A DNA stretch of 64,000 bases from Chitinophaga qingshengii (GCF_014529935.1 NZ_JACVFC010000001.1:1798001-1862000), one strand, 5' to 3'. Counted from the first letter of the stretch, positions 46,862 to 55,431 are shown. Numbers and translations are program-made. The notes: generated by a model not told the origin, from the sequence alone.

Positions 46862-47821
46862 ATGACCACGTCCCTTAAACGAGAACGGTATACTCCCTAT
46901 ATCACTTTCTCCCGTCAGGAATGGGCAGGAACCAGCGGCGACGCGCTGTTGCAACTGCAGGACTACTATCACCTGGAACAATTACACGGCATGAATGAGC
47001 CGCTTACACAGGAAGAAATCACCCAGATATACCTTCCCCTGGCTCATCTGCTCAACTTATACGTTAAATCATCACAGGCGCTGCATAAAGCTACCAGCAG
47101 TTTCCTGGGCAGCCAGGAGCTGAAAGTGCCTTATATTATCGGTATCGCAGGTAGTGTGGCCGTCGGCAAAAGCACCACCGCCCGCGTGTTGCAAATGCTG
47201 CTGCAGGCATGGCCCGATCATCCGCGGGTAGACCTGGTTACCACCGACGGATTCCTGTATCCCAATAAAGTGCTGGATGCCAATAATATCATGAACCGTA
47301 AAGGTTTCCCGGAGAGCTATGATATCAAAAGACTGATCCATTTCCTCGCCGATGTAAAATCCGGCAAAGAAAAAGTGGCAGCCCCGCTCTATTCCCACCT
47401 GGAATATGACGTGCTGCCCGGTCAGCTGCAATGGATAGAACAACCGGATATCGTGATCGTGGAAGGGGTGAACGTGCTGCAGGTAAGACCAGGCCAGCAA
47501 CAAAAAGATCCCGCCATCTTCGTGTCCGACTTCTTCGATTTCTCTATCTATGTAGACGCCGCAGAAAAAGATATCCGTAAATGGTATATCTCCCGCTTTG
47601 AATCTTTGCGGGCTACCGCTTTCCAGAATCCGGACTCTTTCTTCCACCGCTACGCACACCTTTCAGACACCGCCACCGTGGAACTGGCCACCCAGATATG
47701 GGAAGATATCAATAAACCCAACCTGGAGCAGAACATCGCTCCTACCCGGTACCGCGCCAGCCTGATACTGGAAAAAGGACATCACCATTTTGTGCAGTCC
47801 GTGAAACTGAGAAAGACCTAA
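46862..47821 (+). CDS. coaA: Type I pantothenate kinase
   Basis: A 319-residue P-loop kinase. The Walker A motif is [18 protein letters not shown] (about residues 97-114). The substrate region [13 protein letters not shown] and the RKGFPESYD loop match bacterial CoaA. It phosphorylates pantothenate, the first and regulated step of CoA synthesis, in the cytosol. The upstream gap carries AT-rich TATTTGG-type words found elsewhere in the window. It ends before a perfect terminator hairpin. Confidence 0.96.
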   Translation: MTTSLKRERYTPYITFSRQEWAGTSGDALLQLQDYYHLEQLHGMNEPLTQEEITQIYLPLAHLLNLYVKSSQALHKATSSFLGSQELKVPYIIGIAGSVAVGKSTTARVLQMLLQAWPDHPRVDLVTTDGFLYPNKVLDANNIMNRKGFPESYDIKRLIHFLADVKSGKEKVAAPLYSHLEYDVLPGQLQWIEQPDIVIVEGVNVLQVRPGQQQKDPAIFVSDFFDFSIYVDAAEKDIRKWYISRFESLRATAFQNPDSFFHRYAHLSDTATVELATQIWEDINKPNLEQNIAPTRYRASLILEKGHHHFVQSVKLRKT

Positions 47822-47849
47822 ACGTTTATTCGTTAGCGTTATATAACCA

Positions 47850-47885
47850 AAGAAAGTCCGTGTTTTTTTCTACACGGACTTTCTT
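47850..47885 (+). terminator. Terminator of coaA
   Basis: A perfect 14-bp stem (47850-47863 with 47872-47885) has an 8-base T-rich loop and ends in a T-rich tail. Confidence 0.88.
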
Positions 47886-47903
47886 ATTTACCTAAATTGC
47901 AGG

Positions 47904-48638
47904 ATGCAAATACAACATTTCCGCCACGCCACTATAGTGATTGAACTGGAAGGCCGTAAGATACTGGTCGACCCGATGCTCAGTCACAAAGACGCATTGG
48001 ACACCGTACCCAATGCCGCCAATACCCGTCGTAATCCACTCATCGACTTTCCACTCAATGATATGGAACTGGCAACATTACTGTCAACGATGGACGCCGT
48101 TATTGTCACGCATCTTCACCGCGACCACTGGGATGTAGCAGCACAACAACTGGTACCCAAACACCTGCCGCTTTTTTGTCAGCCGGAAGATATAGCCACC
48201 CTTACCGCCCAGGGCTTTTCGCAGCTTATCCCGGTAAATACCACTACCACCTGGGAAGGTATTCGTATATCCCGCACCGGTGGACAACATGGTACCGGAG
48301 AAATTGGTAAACTGATGGCCCCCGTATCCGGCTTCGTACTGGAAGCAGGCGCTGAACGCATCTACATTGCCGGTGATACCATCTGGTGCGACGAAGTAAA
48401 GGCTGCACTCGATCAATATCAGCCTACGCATACCGTTGTGAATGCCGGCGCCGCGCAGTTCCTGACAGGTGATCCCATTACCATGACAGCTTCCGATGTG
48501 TTACAGGTATTACAACATCCTTCCAACACCCGCGTTATTGCCGTGCATATGGAAGCGATCAATCATTGTTACCTCACCAAAGAAGGGTTGAAAACAGCGC
48601 TGGGAGATGGTTTTGGAGAAAGATTACAGATACCGTAA
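47904..48638 (+). CDS. Metallo-beta-lactamase-fold hydrolase (UlaG-like)
   Basis: A 244-residue MBL-fold protein. The metal-binding motif is VTHLHRDHWD (about residues 70-79). The upstream RHATIVIELEGRKILVDP strand pattern and a later YIAGDTIWCDEV (Asp ligand) place it in the UlaG/YfbT-like group of zinc-dependent hydrolases. Substrate unknown; members act on lactones, nucleotides or phosphoesters. A TAAATTGC element four bases before the start suggests a nearly leaderless message. Confidence 0.88.
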   Translation: MQIQHFRHATIVIELEGRKILVDPMLSHKDALDTVPNAANTRRNPLIDFPLNDMELATLLSTMDAVIVTHLHRDHWDVAAQQLVPKHLPLFCQPEDIATLTAQGFSQLIPVNTTTTWEGIRISRTGGQHGTGEIGKLMAPVSGFVLEAGAERIYIAGDTIWCDEVKAALDQYQPTHTVVNAGAAQFLTGDPITMTASDVLQVLQHPSNTRVIAVHMEAINHCYLTKEGLKTALGDGFGERLQIP

Positions 48639-48647
48639 AAATATTTT

Positions 48648-48678
48648 TTTGGAAGTATGAAATAAATACATACCTTCG
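48648..48678 (+). promoter_or_regulatory. Promoter of the tRNA-Lys gene
   Basis: TTTG (48648-48651) and TACCTTCG (48671-48678) with a 19-base spacer fit the Bacteroidota -33/-7 pattern, placed about 25 bases before the tRNA. Confidence 0.6.
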
Positions 48679-48702
48679 CGCTCCATTCAACACAAAAAAG
48701 AT

Positions 48703-48775
48703 GATTCCGTAGCTCAGTTGGTAGAGCAATACACTTTTAATGTATGGGCCCTGGGTTCGAGTCCCAGCGGGATCA
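48703..48775 (+). tRNA. tRNA-Lys (anticodon UUU)
   Basis: A full cloverleaf is present. The acceptor stem is GATTCCG/CGGGATC (one G-U), the D-arm GCTC/GAGC, and the anticodon stem ATACA/TGTAT around the loop CTTTTAA, giving anticodon TTT. The T-arm is CTGGG/CCCAG with TTCGAGT. CCA is not encoded; the discriminator base is A. It borders the accessory island, and pieces of its 3' end recur at 48889-48902 and 57940-57970. Confidence 0.97.
48754..48767. repeat. tRNA 3'-end repeat, copy 1 (within tRNA-Lys)
   Basis: GGTTCGAGTCCCAG in the T-arm of the tRNA, repeated exactly at 48889-48902 and in part at 57940-57948. Confidence 0.75.
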
Positions 48776-48785
48776 CAGAAAATAG

Positions 48786-48823
48786 AAAAGGCTTCAGAAC
48801 ATATTTGTTTTGAAGCCTTTTTT
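48786..48823 (+). terminator. Terminator after tRNA-Lys
   Basis: An 11-bp stem (48786-48796 with 48811-48821) with a 14-base loop is followed by T-rich sequence. Confidence 0.85.
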
Positions 48824-48888
48824 GTGTTTGATATCTGATCGATAAATATTGAGGGCTGCTGCAACTTATTGATTTGTAAAGGGAGTTA

Positions 48889-48902
48889 GGTTCGAGTCCC
48901 AG
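48889..48902. repeat. tRNA 3'-end repeat, copy 2
   Basis: An exact copy of 14 bases of the tRNA T-arm (GGTTCGAGTCCCAG), followed by AAGGATGC where the tRNA has CGGGATC. It is not part of a complete tRNA. It looks like an attachment-site remnant, perhaps from a second, nested insertion. Confidence 0.65.
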
Positions 48903-48947
48903 AAGGATGCTTAATGATACATTTGAACTTCTAACTATTATCATTGC

Positions 48948-49106
48948 CTAGTCGAACTCGTCAGAATTCAGAACTTGCTTAATGGAAATTTCAGCCAAGT
49001 AATAAATTAATTCAAGGATTTTTTCTGCATCTTCCTCTGATACTGTTATTCCTTCATTTGCTAGTATAGCTACTGCTTGCTTTGGTGTCAATTTCTTGTC
49101 TTTCAT
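48948..49106 (-). CDS. Small conserved cytoplasmic protein
   Basis: A 52-residue acidic, helical protein (MKDKKLTPKQAVAILANEG to LNSDEFD). The TPKQAVAIL...VSEEDAEKILEL pattern resembles a tiny HTH-like or helical-pair protein that I recall as recurring in Bacteroidota accessory regions; function unknown. ATG 49106 is preferred to the in-frame TTG at 49145. It lies downstream of the SEC-C nuclease gene on the same strand, 176 bases away, at the inner edge of the island. Confidence 0.6.
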   Translation of the reverse strand: MKDKKLTPKQAVAILANEGITVSEEDAEKILELIYYLAEISIKQVLNSDEFD

Positions 49107-49282
49107 ATTATGAATTATGTGTAGCCTATTTTCTTCATGATTCAATATAACCAGTAGGATAATGTTATTGGCAACGATTTAAATTTTTACTCGAGTACGG
49201 AAGTCTTTAACTTCAAAGTAAGAAAAACAAGAAAAGGCAAAGCGACAACCCATTGGTCGTCGCTCTTTATATTATTTGCCGG

Positions 49283-52200
49283 TTATTTCAAAGCATCCGT
49301 TCCTTTCATCCGTAATTTTACATAATCGGTAAACGGCAGTTTCATATCCAATTCCTTGAGCAGCGGCAACGGGATCGGCTCTGCAGTTACCATCATGGAC
49401 CTTATCTGGTAAGTGTCATCGAGTTTCAGGAAGGCTGCCAGCTTATCGTAGTTATCGTGCAGCCACTGGTCGCGAGCAACATGCATGCCGATCCTGGCCT
49501 CGGCTTCTTTGCCGGGTGTTCCTAAGTATCGGTCTACCTCAGATTTCATTTCAAAAGCGTTACGTGCACCATAAATCGCCTTACACTCCAACGGGTAAAT
49601 GATCTTATTGGTCTTATCAACAACCAGCACATCGACGTCCCCATAGTTTTTGTCAGCATCCAGATGCTTACCCTTTTCGATCTTCACCTCATGCGACACA
49701 ACATAGAAGTCAGTATGATCGACGAACCACTGCCGCACGGCATTGCTGAACTCTTTGCCCCGTTGGTTGGTCATTTCGCCCATAAACGTTTTCATGGCCG
49801 CACTTTGAGCTATCAGTTTTCCCATTCCGATCATCGCTTGAAGGTTATGCAGGACATCAAAAAGGTGCCTATATCCATATCGATATACCTGTTTGTTTCC
49901 TTCCTGCATACGGACCAAGGGGCGCCGTAAATACGAAAGTGATCTGTTGTAGCGCCAAGGTGCGATATCTGGATACTTGTAAGGCGCTACCGGCTTATCT
50001 ATCTGCGGCCGCTGCTGCAAGCTTAACAGGTCCAACGTTGCCCGAATCTGCTCCTCGGGAAGTTCAGGGATCGCTTTGACCAGCATGGCCACCAAAGTTG
50101 CTTCATCTACAGAAACGCAAGGTTTGCCATCTGCAATACCAACATCTACCAGCACCCCAAAAAGCTTCGCCAGCTGCGTGAGGGTAATACCAAACTCGGC
50201 CGCTGTTGCTGCATCCAGTTCCAGACTCTCCTTTGTAGGTGTAGCCGTTGAAGTTTTAGTAGTGGGTAGATACACGTCATTAAAATCCTCCTGGATCTTG
50301 AACACTTCCGTTTCCATCCGGGCGTGGCGGTACCGCTCGTTGAAGGTCCGGTCAAATGTCTTGTCAACACCAATCCTTCCGGAAGGCAATAGTCCCATCT
50401 CCGGATCATCGAGTTTGAGATGGATCGTATCGCTGAGTGTGCCCCAATCATTGACCGCATCCATAAGCGCGACCAGATAGTCTACATTGTCAACGTTTGG
50501 GCGCTTATTGCCCCTTGGGGGGTTAGAAGCTACGTATTCGATTAAGGAACGATAAGCCAATGCCGTGGGTACCAACAGCTTTCCCTGCTTCTTGAATTTG
50601 TCAAGTTCCTCCTTAAAGGACGAAAAGCATGCAATGCGGGCTGGTATGTAAACCTCCCTAAATTCGCGCGTCTGAATAGCCTTCTCGTTACGGGTCACTA
50701 AATACTCGATTAGCTCTGTACCATTATATTTGTTGATCTCGTCGGTCAACTGTTGGTTGAGCGTGGAGACAACATCATTGATCACCTGCACTTTGTCTTT
50801 GGCTTTGTCGATCTTTTCTGGAATTGCGTACCCCGCGCCCAGCCAACCGACCATCTGGTCTAAGACCATCGACACGTCCGCATCCTGTAAATAGCGCATA
50901 TTTGGTAGGTTCCGCGGATCGACCCGAATGTTATGGATTACGTCTACGTATAGCAGCATCTTGGCATTCGGCGGCACCATAGTCCGCTCGATCATGGCCA
51001 CCATCTCAATGTCGGTCAAGACAGGTAAAGCGCCTGATCTTGGAAGGCCATTTAGTCCTGTAAGAACAGCAGTCATCAGCGCCCGATCAGCCCTGTTATC
51101 GGCTGCGGCTGTAAGGTCTAAGATACCCGCCGGCACATATAAATCCAGTTTACGGTTAGATGACGTGCACACGATGTTGGTATCGCTGCGGTCTACCTTT
51201 GTGCTATCAATGCTACCTGGGTCCACCACCGCATCGTCGACTGTAACATTAATTTCAATAACCGGCAAATCTATCCCCTCCAACCACGGCTGTAGCTCGC
51301 CTTGCATCTTCATTAGCCAAAATAACACCGCCTCACATATCTGGCCACCCAGGGTGTCGTTGTTACCCTGCGACTCCTGTTCGCTAATGGCCCAAATAGG
51401 CTTATCGTAAAGGTCGAGCGCCAGCGCAAGCTCATGCTCTGTTCTGGGACCAAAAAAGATCGGGCCGTATCCCCGGTATCTTCGTACCATGGCTGTGACC
51501 AAACCGCTGCCGCCGTACTTTAAAATGCTATGTTCATCACGGTAGATCTTAACCTTCTGTCGAAACCCAGCAGATCCTGCCATAGGTATTAGCAATGCCC
51601 CTCCTTTTGAAACCGCGTCGTCGCTAGGCAGGATCGAGCCTTGGTTTTCATAATAGGTAACGTAGGCTTCCAGCAACCCCTCCGTATTAATTATACCTGT
51701 CCGGCTTCTGGCATATTTATAGGCCTTAGCGAATTTCCACAGCGTCAAATTGTCCGTATCCTTATGATAGGCCACCGCTTCGAGCTCACTGAGTGTGAAG
51801 TACAGCGTGTGGTCAGCATTGGGGGCCTCATTTATACTAAACATAAATTGCATACCAATTTCCGGAAGTACGTAAATGGTAAACACTTCTGCATCTCCGG
51901 GTTTGTATCCCGCCTTTATGGCCTGGGCTACCCGGTCGGCGTGTGCCGCGATAGCATTCGTATCTGCTCCCTGTGCTTGCACGATACAGATATGGGCATA
52001 TTTTTGTCTGTCAAACTGAAAAATGTTGTCGAGAACCGCCAAATCTGGTGGCGCAGCAGGTATTGGCACCTCAACCGGCCTCAAGCCCATCTTCAAAAAA
52101 GCTTCGTTAACAGTAACGCCTACACCCTGGTAATAATCGGCCATGAGTTCATCCCGTGTGTTATAAAGGTCGGCTTGCTCATAAATATAATGTACTAAAC

Positions 52201-53035
52201 CGCTGACTATGGTCGTCGGACCAACACAGATGTAGGTTTGATGAGTCTCCAACACCATCTTGCGCGTGATATACGGGTCTTCGGTAGCCGTACCGATGGC
52301 GGGGTCGCCAACATCAATAAGGAATTGTTTAATTGGAGTTGGCTCATAGCCCTTTTGGTGGCAACGGTCCTCGTACTCTTGTTTATCAATAGTTACTGCT
52401 TTCGCTAAAGCTTCTAACCTATGGGCATCTGGCACATCAATGTCGCGAGGCGTGGCATTGCTGTCGACGGTCTCATACCGGCCAAGCCCGGCCTTTTCAG
52501 CGATCATGTCAGAAAGAATAAGCATGGCCCCAGCCGTCATGCCTACGTTGCTGCGGAAATTCTCTGGTAGTGCACGATTGGTCATGGTGCAGAACAGCAA
52601 CTGGCCTAGGAGTTCTGATTGCGCAGAAGCAATGCCCGGTAATACCGTGAAGTTGCCTCCAATAAAAATCACGTTCTCCGTAAAAGGTGATAATGGAGGA
52701 TCTTCGTAACTCTTTCCATCCTTGTAATTTTCCACGACGTGCTTGATCTTGCCATAGTTGAGCGTGGGTTTGCCATCCTCGGCTTCAAAAAGCGGAAGGT
52801 ATTCGGTCACTAATTGTTCAAGGCGAACGTTTTTACCGTGGTTAAGGGCATGCAGCTGCAGACCTGCCAAACTGGTCAGCAAATGATGGGAATTACCATC
52901 GACCAACTTTCCCAGTAAAGGGTGTTTGGTAACTTTAGGCTTCGGAGTTGCCGTCACTGCTTTCTTGTTCACGCAACACCGCTTATACTTTTTGCCGCTG
53001 CCACAAGGGCATGGCGCGTTCAATGAATAACCCAT
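49283..53035 (-). CDS. Giant SEC-C protein with C-terminal PD-(D/E)XK nuclease-like domain
   Basis: A 1250-residue protein. Residues 9-21 are CPCGSGKKYKRCC, a SEC-C zinc knuckle right at the N-terminus. The last ~190 residues hold a restriction-endonuclease-like signature: Glu in KEFSNAVRQWF, then GDVDVLVVD (Asp1133, Asp1135) and ECK (Glu1150, Lys1152). This is the D-(E/D)xK core of PD-(D/E)XK nucleases. The ~1050 residues between show no domain I can name. I see no helicase or ATPase motif. It may be a toxic nuclease effector or a DNA-processing enzyme. It follows the E2-like/SEC-C gene after 239 bases and has its own possible -7 element (53102-53109). It is unusually long for an effector. 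Confidence 0.85.
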   Translation of the reverse strand: MGYSLNAPCPCGSGKKYKRCCVNKKAVTATPKPKVTKHPLLGKLVDGNSHHLLTSLAGLQLHALNHGKNVRLEQLVTEYLPLFEAEDGKPTLNYGKIKHVVENYKDGKSYEDPPLSPFTENVIFIGGNFTVLPGIASAQSELLGQLLFCTMTNRALPENFRSNVGMTAGAMLILSDMIAEKAGLGRYETVDSNATPRDIDVPDAHRLEALAKAVTIDKQEYEDRCHQKGYEPTPIKQFLIDVGDPAIGTATEDPYITRKMVLETHQTYICVGPTTIVSGLVHYIYEQADLYNTRDELMADYYQGVGVTVNEAFLKMGLRPVEVPIPAAPPDLAVLDNIFQFDRQKYAHICIVQAQGADTNAIAAHADRVAQAIKAGYKPGDAEVFTIYVLPEIGMQFMFSINEAPNADHTLYFTLSELEAVAYHKDTDNLTLWKFAKAYKYARSRTGIINTEGLLEAYVTYYENQGSILPSDDAVSKGGALLIPMAGSAGFRQKVKIYRDEHSILKYGGSGLVTAMVRRYRGYGPIFFGPRTEHELALALDLYDKPIWAISEQESQGNNDTLGGQICEAVLFWLMKMQGELQPWLEGIDLPVIEINVTVDDAVVDPGSIDSTKVDRSDTNIVCTSSNRKLDLYVPAGILDLTAAADNRADRALMTAVLTGLNGLPRSGALPVLTDIEMVAMIERTMVPPNAKMLLYVDVIHNIRVDPRNLPNMRYLQDADVSMVLDQMVGWLGAGYAIPEKIDKAKDKVQVINDVVSTLNQQLTDEINKYNGTELIEYLVTRNEKAIQTREFREVYIPARIACFSSFKEELDKFKKQGKLLVPTALAYRSLIEYVASNPPRGNKRPNVDNVDYLVALMDAVNDWGTLSDTIHLKLDDPEMGLLPSGRIGVDKTFDRTFNERYRHARMETEVFKIQEDFNDVYLPTTKTSTATPTKESLELDAATAAEFGITLTQLAKLFGVLVDVGIADGKPCVSVDEATLVAMLVKAIPELPEEQIRATLDLLSLQQRPQIDKPVAPYKYPDIAPWRYNRSLSYLRRPLVRMQEGNKQVYRYGYRHLFDVLHNLQAMIGMGKLIAQSAAMKTFMGEMTNQRGKEFSNAVRQWFVDHTDFYVVSHEVKIEKGKHLDADKNYGDVDVLVVDKTNKIIYPLECKAIYGARNAFEMKSEVDRYLGTPGKEAEARIGMHVARDQWLHDNYDKLAAFLKLDDTYQIRSMMVTAEPIPLPLLKELDMKLPFTDYVKLRMKGTDALK

Positions 53036-53101
53036 AACTGGTATTAATTACATTTAAAGTAGCATTTTGTACACGGCATTGCCGTTAGTCCAAAATGATG
53101 G

Positions 53102-53109
53102 CAAATTTA
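53102..53109 (-). promoter_or_regulatory. Possible own promoter of the SEC-C nuclease gene
   Basis: On the minus strand the bases read TAAATTTG, a -7 match 66 bases before the start codon. A -33 element is not clear. An inverted repeat TACGCTGAC/GTCAGCGTA (53125-53133 and 53229-53237) lies upstream in the same gap. Confidence 0.4.
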
Positions 53110-53274
53110 CTGCTTCTTTTCTGATACGCTGACAGCCGGGGCATATGCATACGTGAACGAATACCATGAGATGTCGGCATAAACGAGCAACGTTCTTATC
53201 CCTAAGAGTGAAATTCAAGGGATGCTCCGTCAGCGTAGCATTGGTGGCTTAACACTCATTATGCTCAATTTTGC

Positions 53275-53925
53275 TTAGCCCTTCATAAAATTATCGAAGT
53301 CCGACTGCCATTTAGTGCGCCCCAAAGTTTTAAGAAATTCAAAAGCATAAACGTGACATCTTTTTAGTTTATCACCGCTTTCACAAGGGCAGGGATCATT
53401 TCTGCTTATCTTGTCTTTGTTTAGCAACGCCTGAAGAACTTTGACGGCCATGTCGGTCGTGAGGTGCAGCTCTTCCTGATAGAACTGCCTGACTCCATCG
53501 AAGCGATGACTGTACTCGCCATTGGCGTACTTTTTCTCCCTTTCACGATACAGGTAGTTAGCAAAGAACGGGTATACCCACTTTGAGAGGTAGGCCTGGA
53601 TGCTGATACCACTTTTGGCCCGGTACAATAGCCTATGATCGATGTCCACACAGCAGAGGCCATCATCACCAATATGGTAATCAATGTCGCGTGGAATATC
53701 GTCGCTCTTTTCGTACAGCAGTGGAACAACATAGGGATAGGATATGGGTACCAGGATCTCAATTTGAAATGTACCCCAGTACATGCCAGCAGGATCGCAG
53801 ATATCTACTTCACCGTTCACTCGCCATCCTTTTTTAGCGACAGTTGTGTAACGTAATTTCGGGAAAGCATCTGCAGCCTCACCGAAGTCACGTTCAAATA
53901 CAGTTTTTTGGTTGGGCTTAACCAT
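53275..53925 (-). CDS. UBC/E2-like domain fused to C-terminal SEC-C motif
   Basis: A 216-residue protein read from ATG 53925 (MVKPNQKTV). Residues about 30-120 follow the layout of a ubiquitin-conjugating (E2) fold: GMYWGTFQIEILVPISYPYVVP gives the central strands and the P-rich turn, and HIGDDGLCCVD has His84 and the candidate catalytic Cys91 or Cys92. A helical region follows. Residues 175-191 are RNDPCPCESGDKLKRCH, a SEC-C zinc motif with Glu in place of the usual Gly and a final Cys-His. The start overlaps the cyclase stop by 8 bases (ATGGTTAA), a sign of coupled translation. No E1, ubiquitin-like protein or deubiquitinase is nearby, so the conjugation target is unknown. The E2 call is motif-level inference. 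Confidence 0.75.
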   Translation of the reverse strand: MVKPNQKTVFERDFGEAADAFPKLRYTTVAKKGWRVNGEVDICDPAGMYWGTFQIEILVPISYPYVVPLLYEKSDDIPRDIDYHIGDDGLCCVDIDHRLLYRAKSGISIQAYLSKWVYPFFANYLYREREKKYANGEYSHRFDGVRQFYQEELHLTTDMAVKVLQALLNKDKISRNDPCPCESGDKLKRCHVYAFEFLKTLGRTKWQSDFDNFMKG

Positions 53926-54925
53926 TAAAATAAGGCTTACTTGCGGACGCAATAGCACCAAGGCCAGATGTACTTACCTGTAGCGCAGGCTTCTGCTTTA
54001 GGTGAATGTTGCCGCTAAGATCTGTTGCAATAAATGACTGTTTCTTTAAAAAAGAAAGCCAGATAAAATCATACTGCGTGTAGTTGAACTTCTGGTCGGG
54101 AATCTGGAAGATATAACGGTCATTTTCGTTTTCTGTCCGTTTAGACACCGGTACAAAATGTTCTTTAACCTTGGGTGCTTCTTTAACGATGTTGTCGCCT
54201 ACTACGATACCATTGCTATGGGCCTTTCCTTGCATTTTACAGGCTAGGCTAGTATGTAGGCTACAGGTAGTAACCTCGCTGATTTCTCCTATACCAGCCA
54301 AGGCCCAGACTACATCGGCATCATAGCCTAAGTCGATTCCGATACGGGTATAGATTGCCTCGATACCTTGCTCATCAAAAAGGTTCCGGAGATCCGTCTT
54401 TACAAAGTAGGTAAACATGCTGGCAAACACCAGCGCTCGATCCACGGCCGAGGATATAGGAATCGATTTGCCGCCAAAATAAACAAACAGCCCGTCCCCC
54501 TGAAGACGATGGACATAGCCACCCAGTACAAGGCAAGTGTGTATGGCTGCCCGTTGAATGGTATTGGTGATAACCAGCACTGTTTCCGGCGTGTACTTTT
54601 TAAACAGGTTTGTCGAACCCTTAATATCAACGAACATCGATACTATATAGTGCTTTTCAGTATCATTGGAAGACTTCAGATACGCGAAATCGGGGTGAAG
54701 ACCGAGCTTTTGCGTAAAATCGGGCGTCAACCCAATTTCCCTTGCAAGCCTCTGTAACCCTGGTTGCAGCTGGTTTTTGGGAATTCTGTTATTCAACTTC
54801 TCATAAGTGAAACCCTTTTGGAACGTTTTGTCTCTTTGTCCAAAGCTCTCGTGGACCAGACGGTTTTGGGGGTCCATTTTGATCGCCTCTGCGATAGTAG
54901 ATAAATAGTCGCTGTAAATTTCCAT
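53918..54925 (-). CDS. Class III nucleotide cyclase, likely Pycsar-type (PycC-like)
   Basis: A 335-residue cyclase without membrane spans. After a ~90-residue N-terminal region the catalytic domain shows YIVSMFVDIKGSTNLFKKY with metal-binding Asp100, and HRLQGDGLFVYF with the second Asp144 and RIGIDLGYDADVVW. In the region where adenylate cyclases have an Asn and Arg (consensus VNxAARL), this protein reads HTSLACKMQ, so both appear substituted (Ser226 and Lys230 by my alignment). Such departures are seen in Pycsar pyrimidine cyclases that make cCMP or cUMP on phage infection. It lies 5 bases behind a small membrane protein of PycTM type, which is the main support for the Pycsar call; the nucleotide is unproven. 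Confidence 0.85.
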   Translation of the reverse strand: MEIYSDYLSTIAEAIKMDPQNRLVHESFGQRDKTFQKGFTYEKLNNRIPKNQLQPGLQRLAREIGLTPDFTQKLGLHPDFAYLKSSNDTEKHYIVSMFVDIKGSTNLFKKYTPETVLVITNTIQRAAIHTCLVLGGYVHRLQGDGLFVYFGGKSIPISSAVDRALVFASMFTYFVKTDLRNLFDEQGIEAIYTRIGIDLGYDADVVWALAGIGEISEVTTCSLHTSLACKMQGKAHSNGIVVGDNIVKEAPKVKEHFVPVSKRTENENDRYIFQIPDQKFNYTQYDFIWLSFLKKQSFIATDLSGNIHLKQKPALQVSTSGLGAIASASKPYFNG

Positions 54926-54930
54926 CTCCT

Positions 54931-55431
54931 TTATTTTAAATTTTTAACGATTGTGTAGATAAGCGGGATAAAGAATATAAACTGTATCATCAGTAAGGTG
55001 CCGGCAACAAATAGGCGCCTGAACTTTTTTCTGAGACCTTGCGCCAGCACATGTACTTGAGTGCGCAGGTCGTCCAGGCCTGCTTGCGCATCCTCAGCGG
55101 AAGACCGGGTATAGAAAGCTTGCGGTGTCATCTTCGCCACCGAACCGAAATACAGAAGCGATGTACCGCATGTTTTCAGAAAAGGCATCGATGTCCACAT
55201 GGTAAATAAGATATTTGTAGTCCCTACGACCAAAAGAATAGCCATATTGATGTGTAGCCAGGCAGTGCACGCCACTTTATCCAATAAAGTGGGATAGGTA
55301 GCCAGTAGTCCCCCAACGATAGCAAGGCTCAACGTCAGAAATACATTGCATTTGTTGTTGATGCTGTCGTAGTAATGATCGTATCGTCCAATGCAAAAGA
55401 GTAATCGTTCTTTTTCTGTATTTTCCATCAT
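54931..55431 (-). CDS. Small membrane effector, PycTM-like (DUF5706-like)
   Basis: A 166-residue protein. The N-terminal RYDHYYDSINNKCNVFLTL runs into the first membrane span (about 25-45). A second span covers about 58-80 (INMAILLVVGTTNILFTMW), a charged cytosolic stretch (TRSSAEDAQAGLDDLRTQVH) follows, and a third span lies near the C-terminus. The D...K...LL start and length resemble the Pycsar transmembrane effector family, which damages the inner membrane after binding a cyclic pyrimidine nucleotide. It is the first gene of the minus-strand unit and is followed 5 bases later by the cyclase. A generic small membrane protein is the alternative. Confidence 0.75.
   Translation of the reverse strand: MMENTEKERLLFCIGRYDHYYDSINNKCNVFLTLSLAIVGGLLATYPTLLDKVACTAWLHINMAILLVVGTTNILFTMWTSMPFLKTCGTSLLYFGSVAKMTPQAFYTRSSAEDAQAGLDDLRTQVHVLAQGLRKKFRRLFVAGTLLMIQFIFFIPLIYTIVKNLK

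Noticed and set aside
48714..48944. Frames crossing the tRNA-Lys gene
   Set aside because: The structured tRNA and its terminator explain the sequence; the frames encode nothing recognisable.
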